From the NCBI RefSeq assembly GCF_000415985.1, contig NZ_KE356561.1:1485487-1549486 (forward strand): 64,000 nucleotides of DNA, in the 5' to 3' direction. Shown here piece after piece: positions 19,613-28,691 of the stretch. Position 1 is the stretch's first letter; each line of letters starts with the position of its first letter. Origin of the DNA: Haloquadratum walsbyi J07HQW2. Its GTDB lineage: Archaea > Halobacteriota > Halobacteria > Halobacteriales > Haloferacaceae. The notes beneath the pieces were generated by a model. It saw only the letters and a list, made by a program, of their open reading frames with translations. It was not told the origin of the DNA and did not search any database. The translations under genes and the position numbers were made by a program.

Positions 19613-20270
19613 TCAATCCGATGACTCATGAACAATATTTTCAAAGAGCGTTCGGACACGCTGTCGTTCAGTGTCAGTAATCGACTGCGGATAGCCACCG
19701 CGAAGGATCATATAATCATTATCGTGTTTGAAGCGGCTGATGAGTACCTCAATATCAATCGCTGGCGTCCCATCAGTGACGGGCTGAGAACACGCCAACG
19801 GTCGCCTCTGTCGAGAGTGACTGAATTGAAAATTCATCACTACGAGTTATCTCTTGTAACTGTGGAGCCCCATACTCACTAAATTGACCCTGCGTTCGTT
19901 CGAGTAATCATCTAAGTTCAAGATCGGCAAGTGAATTGAACTGTTGTCCAACAATCGAAATTGATGGCGAAGTAAACACTGCAGCAACGAGCTCACGAGA
20001 GATCCCACTTTGTGATATTGACCGGGTATACGTCCGGAGATAATTTGTCACCGTAACGTCGCGTTCTTGTCCAGCCGCTTCGACAGTGCGTTGTTGAACA
20101 ATCTCTTCTCGCTGGTCTGGAGTATATCCGGTATCGCTCAGTATCTGTTGAGTAACGCGTCCAGGTGTTGCACTGAATCAAAACTCCTGTTGTGTCGCCG
20201 CACATCCGGTCAAGAAAGCCGTCATAGTAGTCCCGGCAGCAAGGAGCGTTTGCCGGCGTGTCATTATCAT
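19613..20270 (-). pseudogene. Secreted lipoprotein gene (DUF6517-like), broken by in-frame stops and a frameshift
   Basis: The gene begins with a lipoprotein/twin-arginine-like leader MTRRQTLLAAGTTMTAFLTGC, then runs into TGA at 20178, continues in the same frame as FSATPGRVTQQILSDTGYTP and TNYLRTYTRSISQSGISREL for 89 codons to a second TGA at 19908, continues in frame again (LLERTQGQFSEYGAPQL), and after a frameshift near 19810 ends with DIEVLISRFKHDNDYMILRG and GYPQSITDTERQRVRTLFEN. The blocks resemble, from memory, haloarchaeal DUF6517 lipoproteins of unknown function. The stops and the shift make it non-functional. Confidence 0.7.
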
Positions 20271-20474
20271 ACTGCTAGTGTCAACTGGAAGGGATATAAT
20301 ACTTCGTAGGATTTGAGTGACTTTATTAAATTGCACTGTAGGTGACACAGTAGCTACCTGATATCCTCGGAGTATCAGACAGAACAAATTCTTTTCGTAT
20401 TACTCCTATGATCTTCAGTTATAATATACATTTTATGATATGACAGCCGAGTCTTACCTAATTTTAATCGGAGG

Positions 20475-20486
20475 GTTAAATAAATA
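20475..20486 (+). promoter_or_regulatory. Probable TATA box of tRNA-Leu
   Basis: TTAAATAAATAT lies about 26-37 nt upstream of the first base of the tRNA, suitable for an archaeal TATA element. Confidence 0.5.
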
Positions 20487-20511
20487 TGAAGACACTATAT
20501 CTAGTTGTGGC

Positions 20512-20595
20512 GCGAGGGTGGCCGAGTCTGGAAAAGGCGGCGGACTCAAGATCCGCTCTCGTAGGAGTCCGTGGGTTCAAATCCCTCCCCTCGCA
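20512..20595 (+). tRNA. tRNA-Leu (anticodon CAA)
   Basis: The acceptor stem pairs GCGAGGG (20512-20518) with CCCTCGC (20588-20594). The anticodon stem GCGGA/TCCGC encloses loop CTCAAGA, giving anticodon CAA. The long variable arm (CTCTCGTAGGAG region) marks a class II tRNA, and the T arm is GGTTCAAATCC. The discriminator is A and CCA is not encoded. Confidence 0.95.
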
Positions 20596-20761
20596 TAATC
20601 GATTATTATCATGGACAGATAATGATCATTAGTTGATACAATCGTAAAAAGCATGCTTCAGAGTAGCTGCTGATTGTTTACTTAATTGCTGTCATGATTG
20701 AATTTTTCCACTGTATCCTGTGTTCTCTCAATGCCAAATTCATAGTATTGATATGGAAGAC

Positions 20762-21736
20762 TTAGCTGATGACTCTCTGCACGCCTGCGTCATCAGGTCG
20801 ACGGACCACGGCGCGGATGATATTCTATGTATCCACAAGATTATCTGATTCACCATCTAAGACGAGCAATTTTGATTTATGTCCTGGTTCGATAATTCCA
20901 TAATTAAGATTAGCAATCTCAGCATCGTTGATTGTCGCCATCTCTAGGATTGCCCGTGCAGAAATATCAGCGAGTTTCGCCGTGTATGCCGTTTCCCGAA
21001 ACATCGAGGGCGTATTCAACATTGCATTGTCAGTCCCGGGAACGAGTGTTGTCCGCTCAGCGAGGTCACCGATTGGAGGTACACCAGCACCGGTCACGAG
21101 ATTCGATCACGGACAAACGACGGTAGGAATCTACTCAGTGGCAAGTCGAGTGAGGTGATCTGTCTCAAGATGAACCATATGAGTCAAGAAGTCCGGACCA
21201 ATATTCAATGCGGGCGTGATATAATCGGCGTCGCGTTCCCCAGCACGAATTCCAAATAATTTATTTCCATCACAGATGGCTGAACGAACCTGCTCAAGTT
21301 CACCATCACGAGCGTCTGAGGTACCAAATCCATCAGTCATATGCATTACCGACTTTGATTCACGACCCAATATCACAGTTTCAATTGTGAGATCTGCACT
21401 TGCTTTCTGCATGGCTTCAGCACCACTGACGTCATCTTCACGAAATTCAATACATGCAGCCGTTCCAGATGTTGTCATGAGTCGGAGTTACCGCCGCATC
21501 GCAGCAATAATTTCACGTTGGCTTGCCGGATCAAGAAGGCGGTGTTTAATTCTATCTGGTGGAGCCACCAGTACATCAAGTGACAATCCTGCACCAGCTT
21601 CCTTCACAATCGAGTCGCCGAGATGCGTATATTGATTGATAAATGCCGAGAGAATAATGTCCGTTCACTCGACTGCTGTTTCTTCAATCGCTGCTATCTT
21701 TACATCCTGAATAATAATCCGACCCTCGACGAGCAC
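20762..21736 (-). pseudogene. Amidohydrolase gene (TrzN/SAH-deaminase-like) with five in-frame stop codons
   Basis: A single reading frame can be followed from about 21736 to the TAA at 20762 without any frameshift, but it is interrupted by TGA (21665), TAA (21488), TAG (21131), TGA (21107) and TAG (20825). Conserved amidohydrolase blocks flank the stops: SAFINQYTHLGDS, TSGTAACIEFRED, DFLTHMVHLETDHLTRLATE, then after a stop IPTVVCP, stop, SNLVTGAGVPPIGDLAERTT, LVPGTDNAMLNTPSMFRE and the C-terminal PGHKSKLLVLDGESDN. The site expected as a metal-binding HAGER reads RAGER. The 5' end and start codon are unclear. The intact enzyme would be a metal-dependent deaminase or hydrolase. Confidence 0.8.
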
Positions 21737-21949
21737 AAATATCCACTGTAAATCACTTTGCAGGCGGTTTGAATACCCCGGTCTAATGTTAATTGAAGAT
21801 GCGAAGGCGGGATTCAATTTAAGATATGTAATTAAATTCAAAAGTATCTATTATACGTTTTGAAGTACATATGAAAATTACATAATTACTCGCTGTGAGC
21901 ATAATCGCAATTAATTTTTATAAACTATATTTTGCGGTCCGAGCGCATG

Positions 21950-23185
21950 TTAATCGTTGAACTCATCGAGAGTCGCTGTGACTGTTTCCTGTTGGATATC
22001 AGAGACAAGCGCTCCTGAAATGTCAAGTCCCATTGTTTCGACAGCGGTGGTCCCAGCACGATCTGTCTCCACCGCAGGGACGTACACCCCAAGTCGCCAT
22101 TGTTGTTTTTGGGCTGTGCGAAGCGCTGACACAAGAGGTGATTGATCAGCGAGTCGTCGCACCTCACCACTGACGACTACCCGCGAAGAGGATTCGGTCA
22201 TTGATGGGCGTTCGGGCACATCAATAATCACTTCTTCTGGATCAAGCCCTATGCGGTCGGCGACTGTTCGTTCAAAAGATCGGATCGTGTCGTAATCTGC
22301 ATCAATAATCGATTCAGGTACGGCGTCCCGTTCAGCCCAGACAGCACGTTTATAGAGGTTACGAGTATCAAGTCGTGAGGCGATTTGACTTGTTTGTTCT
22401 GTCGAGCGTAGTGCAGCATAGAGGTCGTGATCATCCATCCGGCGTAACTGTGATGCTGTGATTGCTACTGAATCAACAATAATTAACCGCTCGGCTGCTC
22501 GTCGAAGCATTGTCTTTGAAATACGTGCTACGTGATGGCGATAGACTGTTGGATTCATTAGCGCGCGGGCAAGAAGTAGTGACTCAGCGGTCTGAACATT
22601 TCCTGCAGCGAGCGCTAACTCACCATCAACGAAGGTGAGTGCGCGGATAAGCCGTTCATGATCGATAGTTCCGTATGGAACACCAGTGTGATGCGCATCA
22701 CGAACCAAATAATCCATTCGATCAACATCTAACTCACCAGAGATAAGCTGACCATACTTTCCATCTCCACGAATGAGTGCAGCAATTCGTTCTGGGTCGT
22801 GACCGTGCTCAGAGAGCGTGTCACCAACAACACTGTCAATCAAGAGATTAATGACATCATCGTGATATTTGTCCGTATGTCGGTGTATAACAGGTTCGAG
22901 ATTATGACTATACGGACTATGACCAACATCGTGAAGTACCGCTGCAGCACGGAGGCGTTCAGCTTGAGGTCCATCAAGACCGAGATGTGAAAGCGCACGA
23001 TTCATGAGATAATATACCCCAATAGAGTGCTCAAATCGGGTATGACTAGCGGCTGGATAGACAAGATGGACAGTTCCCAGCTGTGTCACTCGGCGGAGTC
23101 GTTGAATCAGGGGTGTGTCGAGAAGTTCCGCGGTGATACCCTGTATTTCAATATGGTCGTGCACGCCATCTTTGATTGTTGTCAT
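21950..23185 (-). CDS. HD-domain phosphohydrolase (dGTPase-like)
   Basis: About 411 residues from the chosen ATG at 23185 (MTTIKDGVHDHIE). In-frame ATGs at 23221 and 23299 would add 12 or 38 residues; homologues I recall start near TTIKD. The HD domain carries HTRFEHSIGVYYL, LHDVGHSPYSH (metal-binding HD pair) and GELDVDRMDYLVRDAHHTGV, the set found in dGTPase-like and archaeal HD phosphohydrolases that act on deoxynucleoside triphosphates or related phosphates. The last 120 residues form an extra domain of unknown role. It is divergent from cofD, with no operon partner. Confidence 0.87.
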   Translation of the reverse strand: MTTIKDGVHDHIEIQGITAELLDTPLIQRLRRVTQLGTVHLVYPAASHTRFEHSIGVYYLMNRALSHLGLDGPQAERLRAAAVLHDVGHSPYSHNLEPVIHRHTDKYHDDVINLLIDSVVGDTLSEHGHDPERIAALIRGDGKYGQLISGELDVDRMDYLVRDAHHTGVPYGTIDHERLIRALTFVDGELALAAGNVQTAESLLLARALMNPTVYRHHVARISKTMLRRAAERLIIVDSVAITASQLRRMDDHDLYAALRSTEQTSQIASRLDTRNLYKRAVWAERDAVPESIIDADYDTIRSFERTVADRIGLDPEEVIIDVPERPSMTESSSRVVVSGEVRRLADQSPLVSALRTAQKQQWRLGVYVPAVETDRAGTTAVETMGLDISGALVSDIQQETVTATLDEFND

Positions 23186-23429
23186 ATACGTATCGAGGTA
23201 AAGACCGTCATATCTACTCATAGCTGTATTCACTTGAGTGACACTGTCAAATTGACCGTCATGCGGTCTGTATGGTATATTCAACACGTAGGATTGCATA
23301 CTAGCATCTGGATGTCAAATAGAGTGAGTATCATATAAGTATGATTTAGTGGTGTATATGAAGAGATTAATCGGAGGATAAGATAGCCGTCGAAAGAATG
23401 TTGAAACCGCTGACGCCCATGTTGTAGGT

Positions 23430-24485
23430 ATGGTTACTTTCCTCGCTGGCGGGACTGGAACACCAAAGCTCCTTCAGGGGGCACCAGCTGTTTTTGATCC
23501 CGCAGCGACGACAGTCATCGCAAACACTGGTGATGATGTCGAACTTGCAGGTCATCTTGTTTGTCCAGATATTGATACCGTATTATTTTCTGAGGGTGGT
23601 GTTCTTGATACCGACAGGTGGTGGGGAATCGAGAATGATACCACTAATACACATACAGAAATGGCAGATCTCGCAAATAAAGCTGGGTTTGAAAATACCC
23701 CCCGATATCTGAGTGCAGACGCACAAACGAGCGGTCGGCAGATTTCGCAGTGGCGTCGGTTTTCAGGCGTGGCTGAGTTCATGGAGATTGGCGATCGTGA
23801 CCGAGCAGTCCATCTTCTCCGGACATCGTTACTTGATGAGGGTAAGTGTCTTAGCGAAGTGATCGAGATACTCACAGATGCGTTCGAACTCGATATCGAT
23901 CTGATACCGATGAGTGATGATCCTGTGGCGACATTAATACATACAGAGGCTGGCTCAGAATCTGATACAGCACAAAAACGAAACGAAGCGAATGAGAATG
24001 ATGAAACAGCGACTGAGTTAATGCATTTTCAAGAGTATTGGGTACACAACCGTGCAGAGCCATCTATTGTAGATGTCGAGTTTCGTGGCGTCGATACAGC
24101 AACACCGACGCCGATGGTTAAGACTGCACTTACAGATCCAGTTGTGATTGGTCCATCAAATCCAGTCACAAGTATTGGTCCGATGATTGCAATGGATGAG
24201 TTTGATAGCGCACTTGAAACCACACCAGTCATCGCTATTTCTCCATTCATTAACGATAGGGTATTTTCGGGACCAGCAGCGTCACTCATGAAGGCGGTTG
24301 GATTCGAGCCCTCAACAGCAGGTGTTGCTGAAGCATACTCATTCGCTGATGCGTTCATTCTTGATACAGCCGATCAAACCAATCTAGACCGGCCAGTCGT
24401 CAGGACTGACATACAATTAAATACTGATTCTGACGCCAAACGCGTCTTACAGGCTGTTCAAACGGCATTCGAAAAAATAACATAA
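23430..24485 (+). CDS. cofD: 2-phospho-L-lactate transferase CofD (coenzyme F420 synthesis)
   Basis: A 351-residue protein with the CofD N-terminal motif [11 protein letters not shown] (residues 7-17), ANTGDD for nucleotide binding, and [10 protein letters not shown], family signatures of the enzyme that joins lactyl-phospho-guanosine (or the bacterial phosphoenolpyruvate version) to the deazaflavin Fo to give F420-0. Later blocks include [24 protein letters not shown] and AISPFI. A non-conserved polar insert near residues 170-195 is typical of haloarchaeal proteins. It is the first gene of a four-gene operon; its stop TAA overlaps the next ATG as TAATG. Confidence 0.95.
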   Translation: MVTFLAGGTGTPKLLQGAPAVFDPAATTVIANTGDDVELAGHLVCPDIDTVLFSEGGVLDTDRWWGIENDTTNTHTEMADLANKAGFENTPRYLSADAQTSGRQISQWRRFSGVAEFMEIGDRDRAVHLLRTSLLDEGKCLSEVIEILTDAFELDIDLIPMSDDPVATLIHTEAGSESDTAQKRNEANENDETATELMHFQEYWVHNRAEPSIVDVEFRGVDTATPTPMVKTALTDPVVIGPSNPVTSIGPMIAMDEFDSALETTPVIAISPFINDRVFSGPAASLMKAVGFEPSTAGVAEAYSFADAFILDTADQTNLDRPVVRTDIQLNTDSDAKRVLQAVQTAFEKIT

Positions 24486-25264
24486 TGTTCACACCACGGG
24501 TCGCACTTGCGAGTCTAAGCGGTGAGGCAGACGCAACATGGGCAAAAAATGGAGCAGTCGATGCCGGTGCAGCATTTATTGGAGGCGTGTCACTCGATAC
24601 AGCTACGCGAGATGCAGCACGTCGGCTCGTTGATAGGGGACGGTGTGAATTCCTCCCACCAGATCCGATTGCATTCATTACTGCCGAGCTTGATGCACTT
24701 GCAGATGTAACAATAACACCTGGCGTCAACGTTCGAAGTACAACAGTACAGCCGGTGCGGACAGTCGGCAGGCGGTGTGCAGAATACAATGCGATTCTTG
24801 AAATCAACGCTCATTGTCGACAGGATGAAATGTGCACGGTTGGCGCCGGGGAATCATTACTTCAGGATAATCGTAGAGATCGGCTTCATGAACTTATCAG
24901 GGCCGGTCGTGCTGGTGGAGCACCAGTCAGTGTGAAAGTTCGTGCTGGAATCGATAATGTTGATCTCGCAGCGATAGCGCGGACGGTTGCTGATGCTGGG
25001 GGAGAAATCATCCATGTCGATGCGATGGATACGGAGGTCTCAATCGAACGGATTGCGACAGCAGCTCCTGAATTATTTATTATCGCGAATAACAACGTTC
25101 GTGGACACGAGAGTGTGCGCGAGTATCATGAATACGGCGCAGATGCGGTAAGTATCGGTCGCCCAAGCACTAACCAGCATATCCGTCGGCGCGTTTGTCG
25201 TGCCACGGAGGATGTATTTGAGACGATGAATACTGATACACGGCTTTCTCACATACAGCAATGA
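24485..25264 (+). CDS. Dihydrouridine synthase-like TIM-barrel protein (MJ0144-like)
   Basis: A 259-residue protein resembling the flavin-binding TIM barrel of tRNA-dihydrouridine synthases but shorter and lacking the tRNA-binding C-terminal domain. Visible blocks are GAAFIGGVSLDT, LEINAHCRQDEMCTVGAGE with the cysteines, APVSVKVRAGIDNVDL, GGEIIHVDAMD, IIANNNVRG and GADAVSIGRPS. The last three are the phosphate- and FMN-binding strands of this fold. Its start ATG overlaps the cofD stop and its own stop overlaps the next start (ATGA), so it is translated with them. The natural substrate is unknown; dihydrouridine formation is not assured. Confidence 0.78.
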   Translation: MFTPRVALASLSGEADATWAKNGAVDAGAAFIGGVSLDTATRDAARRLVDRGRCEFLPPDPIAFITAELDALADVTITPGVNVRSTTVQPVRTVGRRCAEYNAILEINAHCRQDEMCTVGAGESLLQDNRRDRLHELIRAGRAGGAPVSVKVRAGIDNVDLAAIARTVADAGGEIIHVDAMDTEVSIERIATAAPELFIIANNNVRGHESVREYHEYGADAVSIGRPSTNQHIRRRVCRATEDVFETMNTDTRLSHIQQ

Positions 25265-26178
25265 TAGAGTCACACAACTCAACCGAAGATAATCGTAGTA
25301 GTTTAGATGAAGACAAAAGTATGAACTACCAGACTGCGCGGGATTCCGCAGCGAATGCGCAATTGGCGTTATTACTCGATGTCGGATCGGCTCCGAAACC
25401 AGGAAATGTTGATCGAGATCATGATATCTCTGCATTACGAATGGAACACTTTTTCGCTGGGGCAATTGGTGCTGGTGCGGGACTCCGTCAAGCAGCCGCA
25501 GGACAACCTGTCGGAACTGCATTTGAGCGAGCGGTCGCTGGGATGAGTAATCAGGCTGGTGGAAACACACAGTTTGGTTGTTTGTTGCTCTTAGTGCCGC
25601 TTATTCGGGCAGCCGGTTCCGAGGATACGGAGCTTACATCGGCAGGTGTTCGCTCAATCGTTAACTCAACAACAGTTGCTGATTCGGCTAATTTCTATCG
25701 GGGATTCGAATACGTCGATGTGGCAGTCGAAGATCCACCTGAAGGAATGGCTGCACTCGATGTTCGTCGTGGCAGTGATGCGATTCCGACACTCCGCAAT
25801 CGTGAGATGACACTGTATGATGTGATGGATGCGAGTGAAGACGATGGGAATGCCACCGAGTGGACAGGTGGATTTAAGCGAACGTTCGAAACAGCAACAG
25901 TAATCGAAGAAGACGATGGACCGCTCCCTGATCGGATTTCACGCGCGTTTGTTGATCGACTTGCACAAGATGAAGATACGTTGGTACGAACGGAGCACGG
26001 TGATGAGATTGCCGCCGAAGTGAAACAACGCGCTCAAGCAGCTCGTGACGACCCAGAAGCCATCGCTGAACTAGATGAAGCCTTTATCAAGGCTGGGATT
26101 AATCCAGGAACGACAGCTGATTTACTTGTTGCTGCCACATTTGTTGCGCTTGAACGTGAAAATGAGGTAATGATATGA
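25261..26178 (+). CDS. CitG/MdcB-like triphosphoribosyl-dephospho-CoA synthase family protein
   Basis: A 305-residue protein. The family core is QLALLLDVGSAPKPGNVDRDHD (residues about 35-57), then GGNTQFGCLLLLVPLIRA, and a C-terminal half with NPGTTADLLVAATFVAL. CitG makes the prosthetic-group precursor of citrate lyase from dephospho-CoA and ATP, but no citrate lyase genes are seen here, so an analogous ribosyl-phosphate transfer in another coenzyme pathway is more likely. The first 20 residues are a polar extension; an internal ATG at 25321 is an alternative start. Start and stop both overlap neighbours by 4 nt (ATGA). Confidence 0.82.
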   Translation: MIESHNSTEDNRSSLDEDKSMNYQTARDSAANAQLALLLDVGSAPKPGNVDRDHDISALRMEHFFAGAIGAGAGLRQAAAGQPVGTAFERAVAGMSNQAGGNTQFGCLLLLVPLIRAAGSEDTELTSAGVRSIVNSTTVADSANFYRGFEYVDVAVEDPPEGMAALDVRRGSDAIPTLRNREMTLYDVMDASEDDGNATEWTGGFKRTFETATVIEEDDGPLPDRISRAFVDRLAQDEDTLVRTEHGDEIAAEVKQRAQAARDDPEAIAELDEAFIKAGINPGTTADLLVAATFVALERENEVMI

Positions 26179-26942
26179 CAGATACATCAACAGCTTGGCC
26201 AGTTGGGCTTCGTGGCGTGACAGAATCAATCGTAACAACACATGGTCCGAATGACCGCTGGAACGCTGCTGCATTGGGATTGCACGCACCTGACCCTCAT
26301 CCTGGTCAAAAGTCTGACCATACGTCTGATAATAAAAATGTGGATTCGACACAAGATAGCTCCAAGTCATATGATTCAGGGACAACTGCTGTGAAAACGT
26401 CGACAGAAGCTAAAAGTGGAGCTGAGAGTACGAATAGAAGTATTATCACAGCAACAACGTGGGGAAACACGCGCACACGCCGGAACTTCCACCGAGAGGG
26501 AGGTGGTGTGATTCAGTTTGTCTCGGATCCGCGAGCGTTTGTCGCAGCGGCAACAACAATCTATGAGGTTGATGAACCGGTACTCGATACAGCGCACGCG
26601 TGGGCAGAGGTGACCGCTGAGCGTCTTGAACAGGGCGAACGCGGCGGAACGCAGTGGGAACAATGGGCAATACAACCGGTTGAAACTGGTGTGATTGATC
26701 GCACAGTTCCCACAATCAATAGAGGGTTTGCGGCGGTTATCGATGCGACTGTCGCTGCCTCTCGGCTGAATGTGGCAAGTTATGATACCGATACGTTACT
26801 TGATCGACTCCGATATTTCGCTGAGACTGTTGATCGGTGTGGTGGTCCACGAGAGCAGGCGGCGTTCGCACAGTTGGATTCTGTAACAGAATGGCGCTCG
26901 CAAGTTGATGAGCCAGAGGCAATTCCGGTCTTTGATGAGTGA
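26175..26942 (+). CDS. DUF447 family protein (flavin reductase-like fold)
   Basis: A 255-residue protein and last gene of the cofD operon. Its N-terminus WPVGLRGVTESIVTTHGPND and NRWNAAALGLH-type region, then TWGNTRTRRNFHREGGGVIQ, FVSDPRAFVAAATTIYE and a C-terminal helical part ending REQAAFAQLDSVTEW, match DUF447, a family with an FMN-binding split-barrel-like fold. A polar stretch of 50 residues interrupts the barrel and is probably a haloarchaeal insertion. The family has no proven reaction. From memory it also occurs with genes of tetrahydromethanopterin-linked C1 metabolism. Confidence 0.82.
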   Translation: MTDTSTAWPVGLRGVTESIVTTHGPNDRWNAAALGLHAPDPHPGQKSDHTSDNKNVDSTQDSSKSYDSGTTAVKTSTEAKSGAESTNRSIITATTWGNTRTRRNFHREGGGVIQFVSDPRAFVAAATTIYEVDEPVLDTAHAWAEVTAERLEQGERGGTQWEQWAIQPVETGVIDRTVPTINRGFAAVIDATVAASRLNVASYDTDTLLDRLRYFAETVDRCGGPREQAAFAQLDSVTEWRSQVDEPEAIPVFDE

Positions 26943-26989
26943 GTACACAGGAACGAATCGTTTTAGTGTTCTGTGGTAAAAATTTATTT

Positions 26990-27193
26990 ATGGCAATTAA
27001 GCCGAAATATGTCAAACAGCTTGGGACTGTCCTGCTTGAGGAGTATCCACAAGCCTTCAATACGGATTTTGAGACAAACAAAGAAAGTGTTGAAACATTA
27101 ACAAATGTCGAGTCAAAGGGCGTTCGAAACCGAATCGCGGGATACATTACGCGAAAGAAAGGTAGCAATACCCCTCCATCGGCATCTGCATAG
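26990..27193 (+). CDS. rps17e: 30S ribosomal protein S17e
   Basis: A 67-residue protein whose body MAIKPKYVKQLGTVLLEEYP, followed by LTNVESKGVRNRIAGYITRK, is the archaeal S17e ribosomal protein, an RNA-binding helical component of the small subunit. I used the ATG at 26990, which gives the standard N-terminus, rather than an upstream in-frame start in the DUF447 tail region. It follows the cofD operon after 47 nt, with AT-rich DNA (TAAAAATTTATTTATGG) just before the start. Confidence 0.95.
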   Translation: MAIKPKYVKQLGTVLLEEYPQAFNTDFETNKESVETLTNVESKGVRNRIAGYITRKKGSNTPPSASA

Positions 27194-28004
27194 ATCACAG
27201 GGTCAGTTGCAGGAACGGTAACCGAAGACGGCGGCGACAGGATCTCTTCTACGACAGCACCCGAAAAGTTGCAACCGTAGTGTTTGTTAATAAATCACTA
27301 GTTCATGACTTAGTGCATCTACAGGTGGAACAAGGCGAGTCCTTTAGAGCTTGATCCCAGTGCGGTTCATAGGTGAGTGTGGGATCATATCTAAATGATC
27401 AATTGAGGTGCCGATTCATGAGCTTTATTAATGTACCTGTCCAGCTGCACTCCATTTATTCCGAGGCAGGGTGTCATCAATATACTGGAGACGACGTCCC
27501 GATAATAAGTCAGTCCAATCATCAAACCTGCATCGGTCTCTTCTGTTTAGTCTCATATTTATTAATTACGGTTGCAACGGCGATAGTCGCGGCACGCTGG
27601 CGATCGTTAACATGTGCTGTTATCGCAGCGGTTTCATCAAGAATCAAGGCGGATACCTCGAGGCTTGCCCCCGAAGCAGTTGACCGAGAAGCGATATTAT
27701 ATCTACATATAAGTCAAAGTAAGACTGAGCAAATAGTTGTTAATATAGATTTGTTATTGCAGATCCTGTTACACTGAGCATTCAGTGTATAGATTAGATA
27801 ACCAGCGATTATTCTCGATTGAGTCCTGAAATATATTTCTCGCACGCAGCTAATTGCATGGATCGTTAGAGTTCCACCGCAGCGTGGATAGTCAATGAAA
27901 TCTTATTTTGGATATTTATTCATCCAGATATACCGATGATGCGTGCCTGTATCGCCACGTTTTCAATTACTGGTATCAATTGCTAGAGTGGAGTACTACT
28001 ATCA
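27194..28004. other. Intergenic, 811 bp, with a possible minus-strand remnant
   Basis: No intact gene is seen. On the minus strand, about 27430-27715 reads in two frames STASGASLEVSALILDETAA with ITAHVNDRQRAATIAVATVI and then DDWTDLLSGRRLQYIDDTLP, which have real-protein composition but match nothing I recognise, joined across stops. It may be a decayed haloarchaeal gene. The plus-strand open frame over the same bases looks like its shadow. The final 150 nt hold the AT-rich upstream region of the peroxiredoxin gene. Confidence 0.3.
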
Positions 28005-28487
28005 ATGGCTGCTGAACCATCACCAGACGACCCTGCACCGACCTTTGAAGCGACTGTTGCAAACGGCGATGTTGAATCGTTTGCACTCGATGACGTACTC
28101 GGCGACGGACCAGTCGTTCTTGCGTTCTTCCCGGGTGCGTTCACCCCGCCGTGCTCAAATGAGATGGTCGCACTTGAAGAACATCTTAGTGAGTTCGAGG
28201 AAGCCGGTGCGACGGTATACGGCGTGAGCGCGGATTCAGCATTCTCATTAAATGCATTCCGTGACGAACACGACTTATCATTCAATCTCGTGAGTGATAT
28301 GGACCGAAATGCAATCGATGCTTACGATACAAAGACTGATATTGGTGATCTCGGACTTCTTGGGGTTTCAAACCGTGCAGTATTTATCCTAGATGAGGAT
28401 GGCACTGTCTCGTACGCCTGGGAAGCCGACGAGCCAACAACAGAACCAGATTATGACGAACTTGTTGCGGCTGTCGAAGACAAATAA
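28005..28487 (+). CDS. Peroxiredoxin (AhpC/TSA family, 1-Cys type)
   Basis: A 160-residue thioredoxin-fold peroxidase. FFPGAFTPPCSNEMVALEEH carries the peroxidatic cysteine (C50) with the conserved Pro and Thr of the PxxxTxxC motif. No other cysteine occurs in the protein, so it must work as a 1-Cys enzyme with an external reductant, unlike 2-Cys BCP-type proteins. The later NRAVFILDEDGTVSYAWE segment is the usual C-terminal strand. It reduces peroxides in the cytosol and is transcribed alone. Confidence 0.92.
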   Translation: MAAEPSPDDPAPTFEATVANGDVESFALDDVLGDGPVVLAFFPGAFTPPCSNEMVALEEHLSEFEEAGATVYGVSADSAFSLNAFRDEHDLSFNLVSDMDRNAIDAYDTKTDIGDLGLLGVSNRAVFILDEDGTVSYAWEADEPTTEPDYDELVAAVEDK

Positions 28488-28691
28488 TAGTTTTTAAACA
28501 GAATTGCGCACCCGATCCTGTGTCCACAATTAACACAGGCTATTACGCGCTTTAATCTAAATGTCGGGATTATGTTATTGTAGCTGAAATCCAAGTAGTC
28601 AGCGATGCGTATCTCTCTATTGAACAAAATAGTGAGAATGATAAAAATACAAACACGAAGGCGAACATTAAGACGTCGAGTCTAAGTTATT

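Noticed and set aside
20762..21736. Stop-codon recoding (selenocysteine or pyrrolysine) in the amidohydrolase frame
   Set aside because: All three stop codons occur inside the same frame, no recoding element was seen, and the site expected to be a metal-binding His is also mutated. Pseudogene decay explains it better.
27373..27777. 134-codon plus-strand open frame between rps17e and the peroxiredoxin gene
   Set aside because: Its protein is not haloarchaeal in composition and it is antisense to a better protein-like minus-strand remnant.
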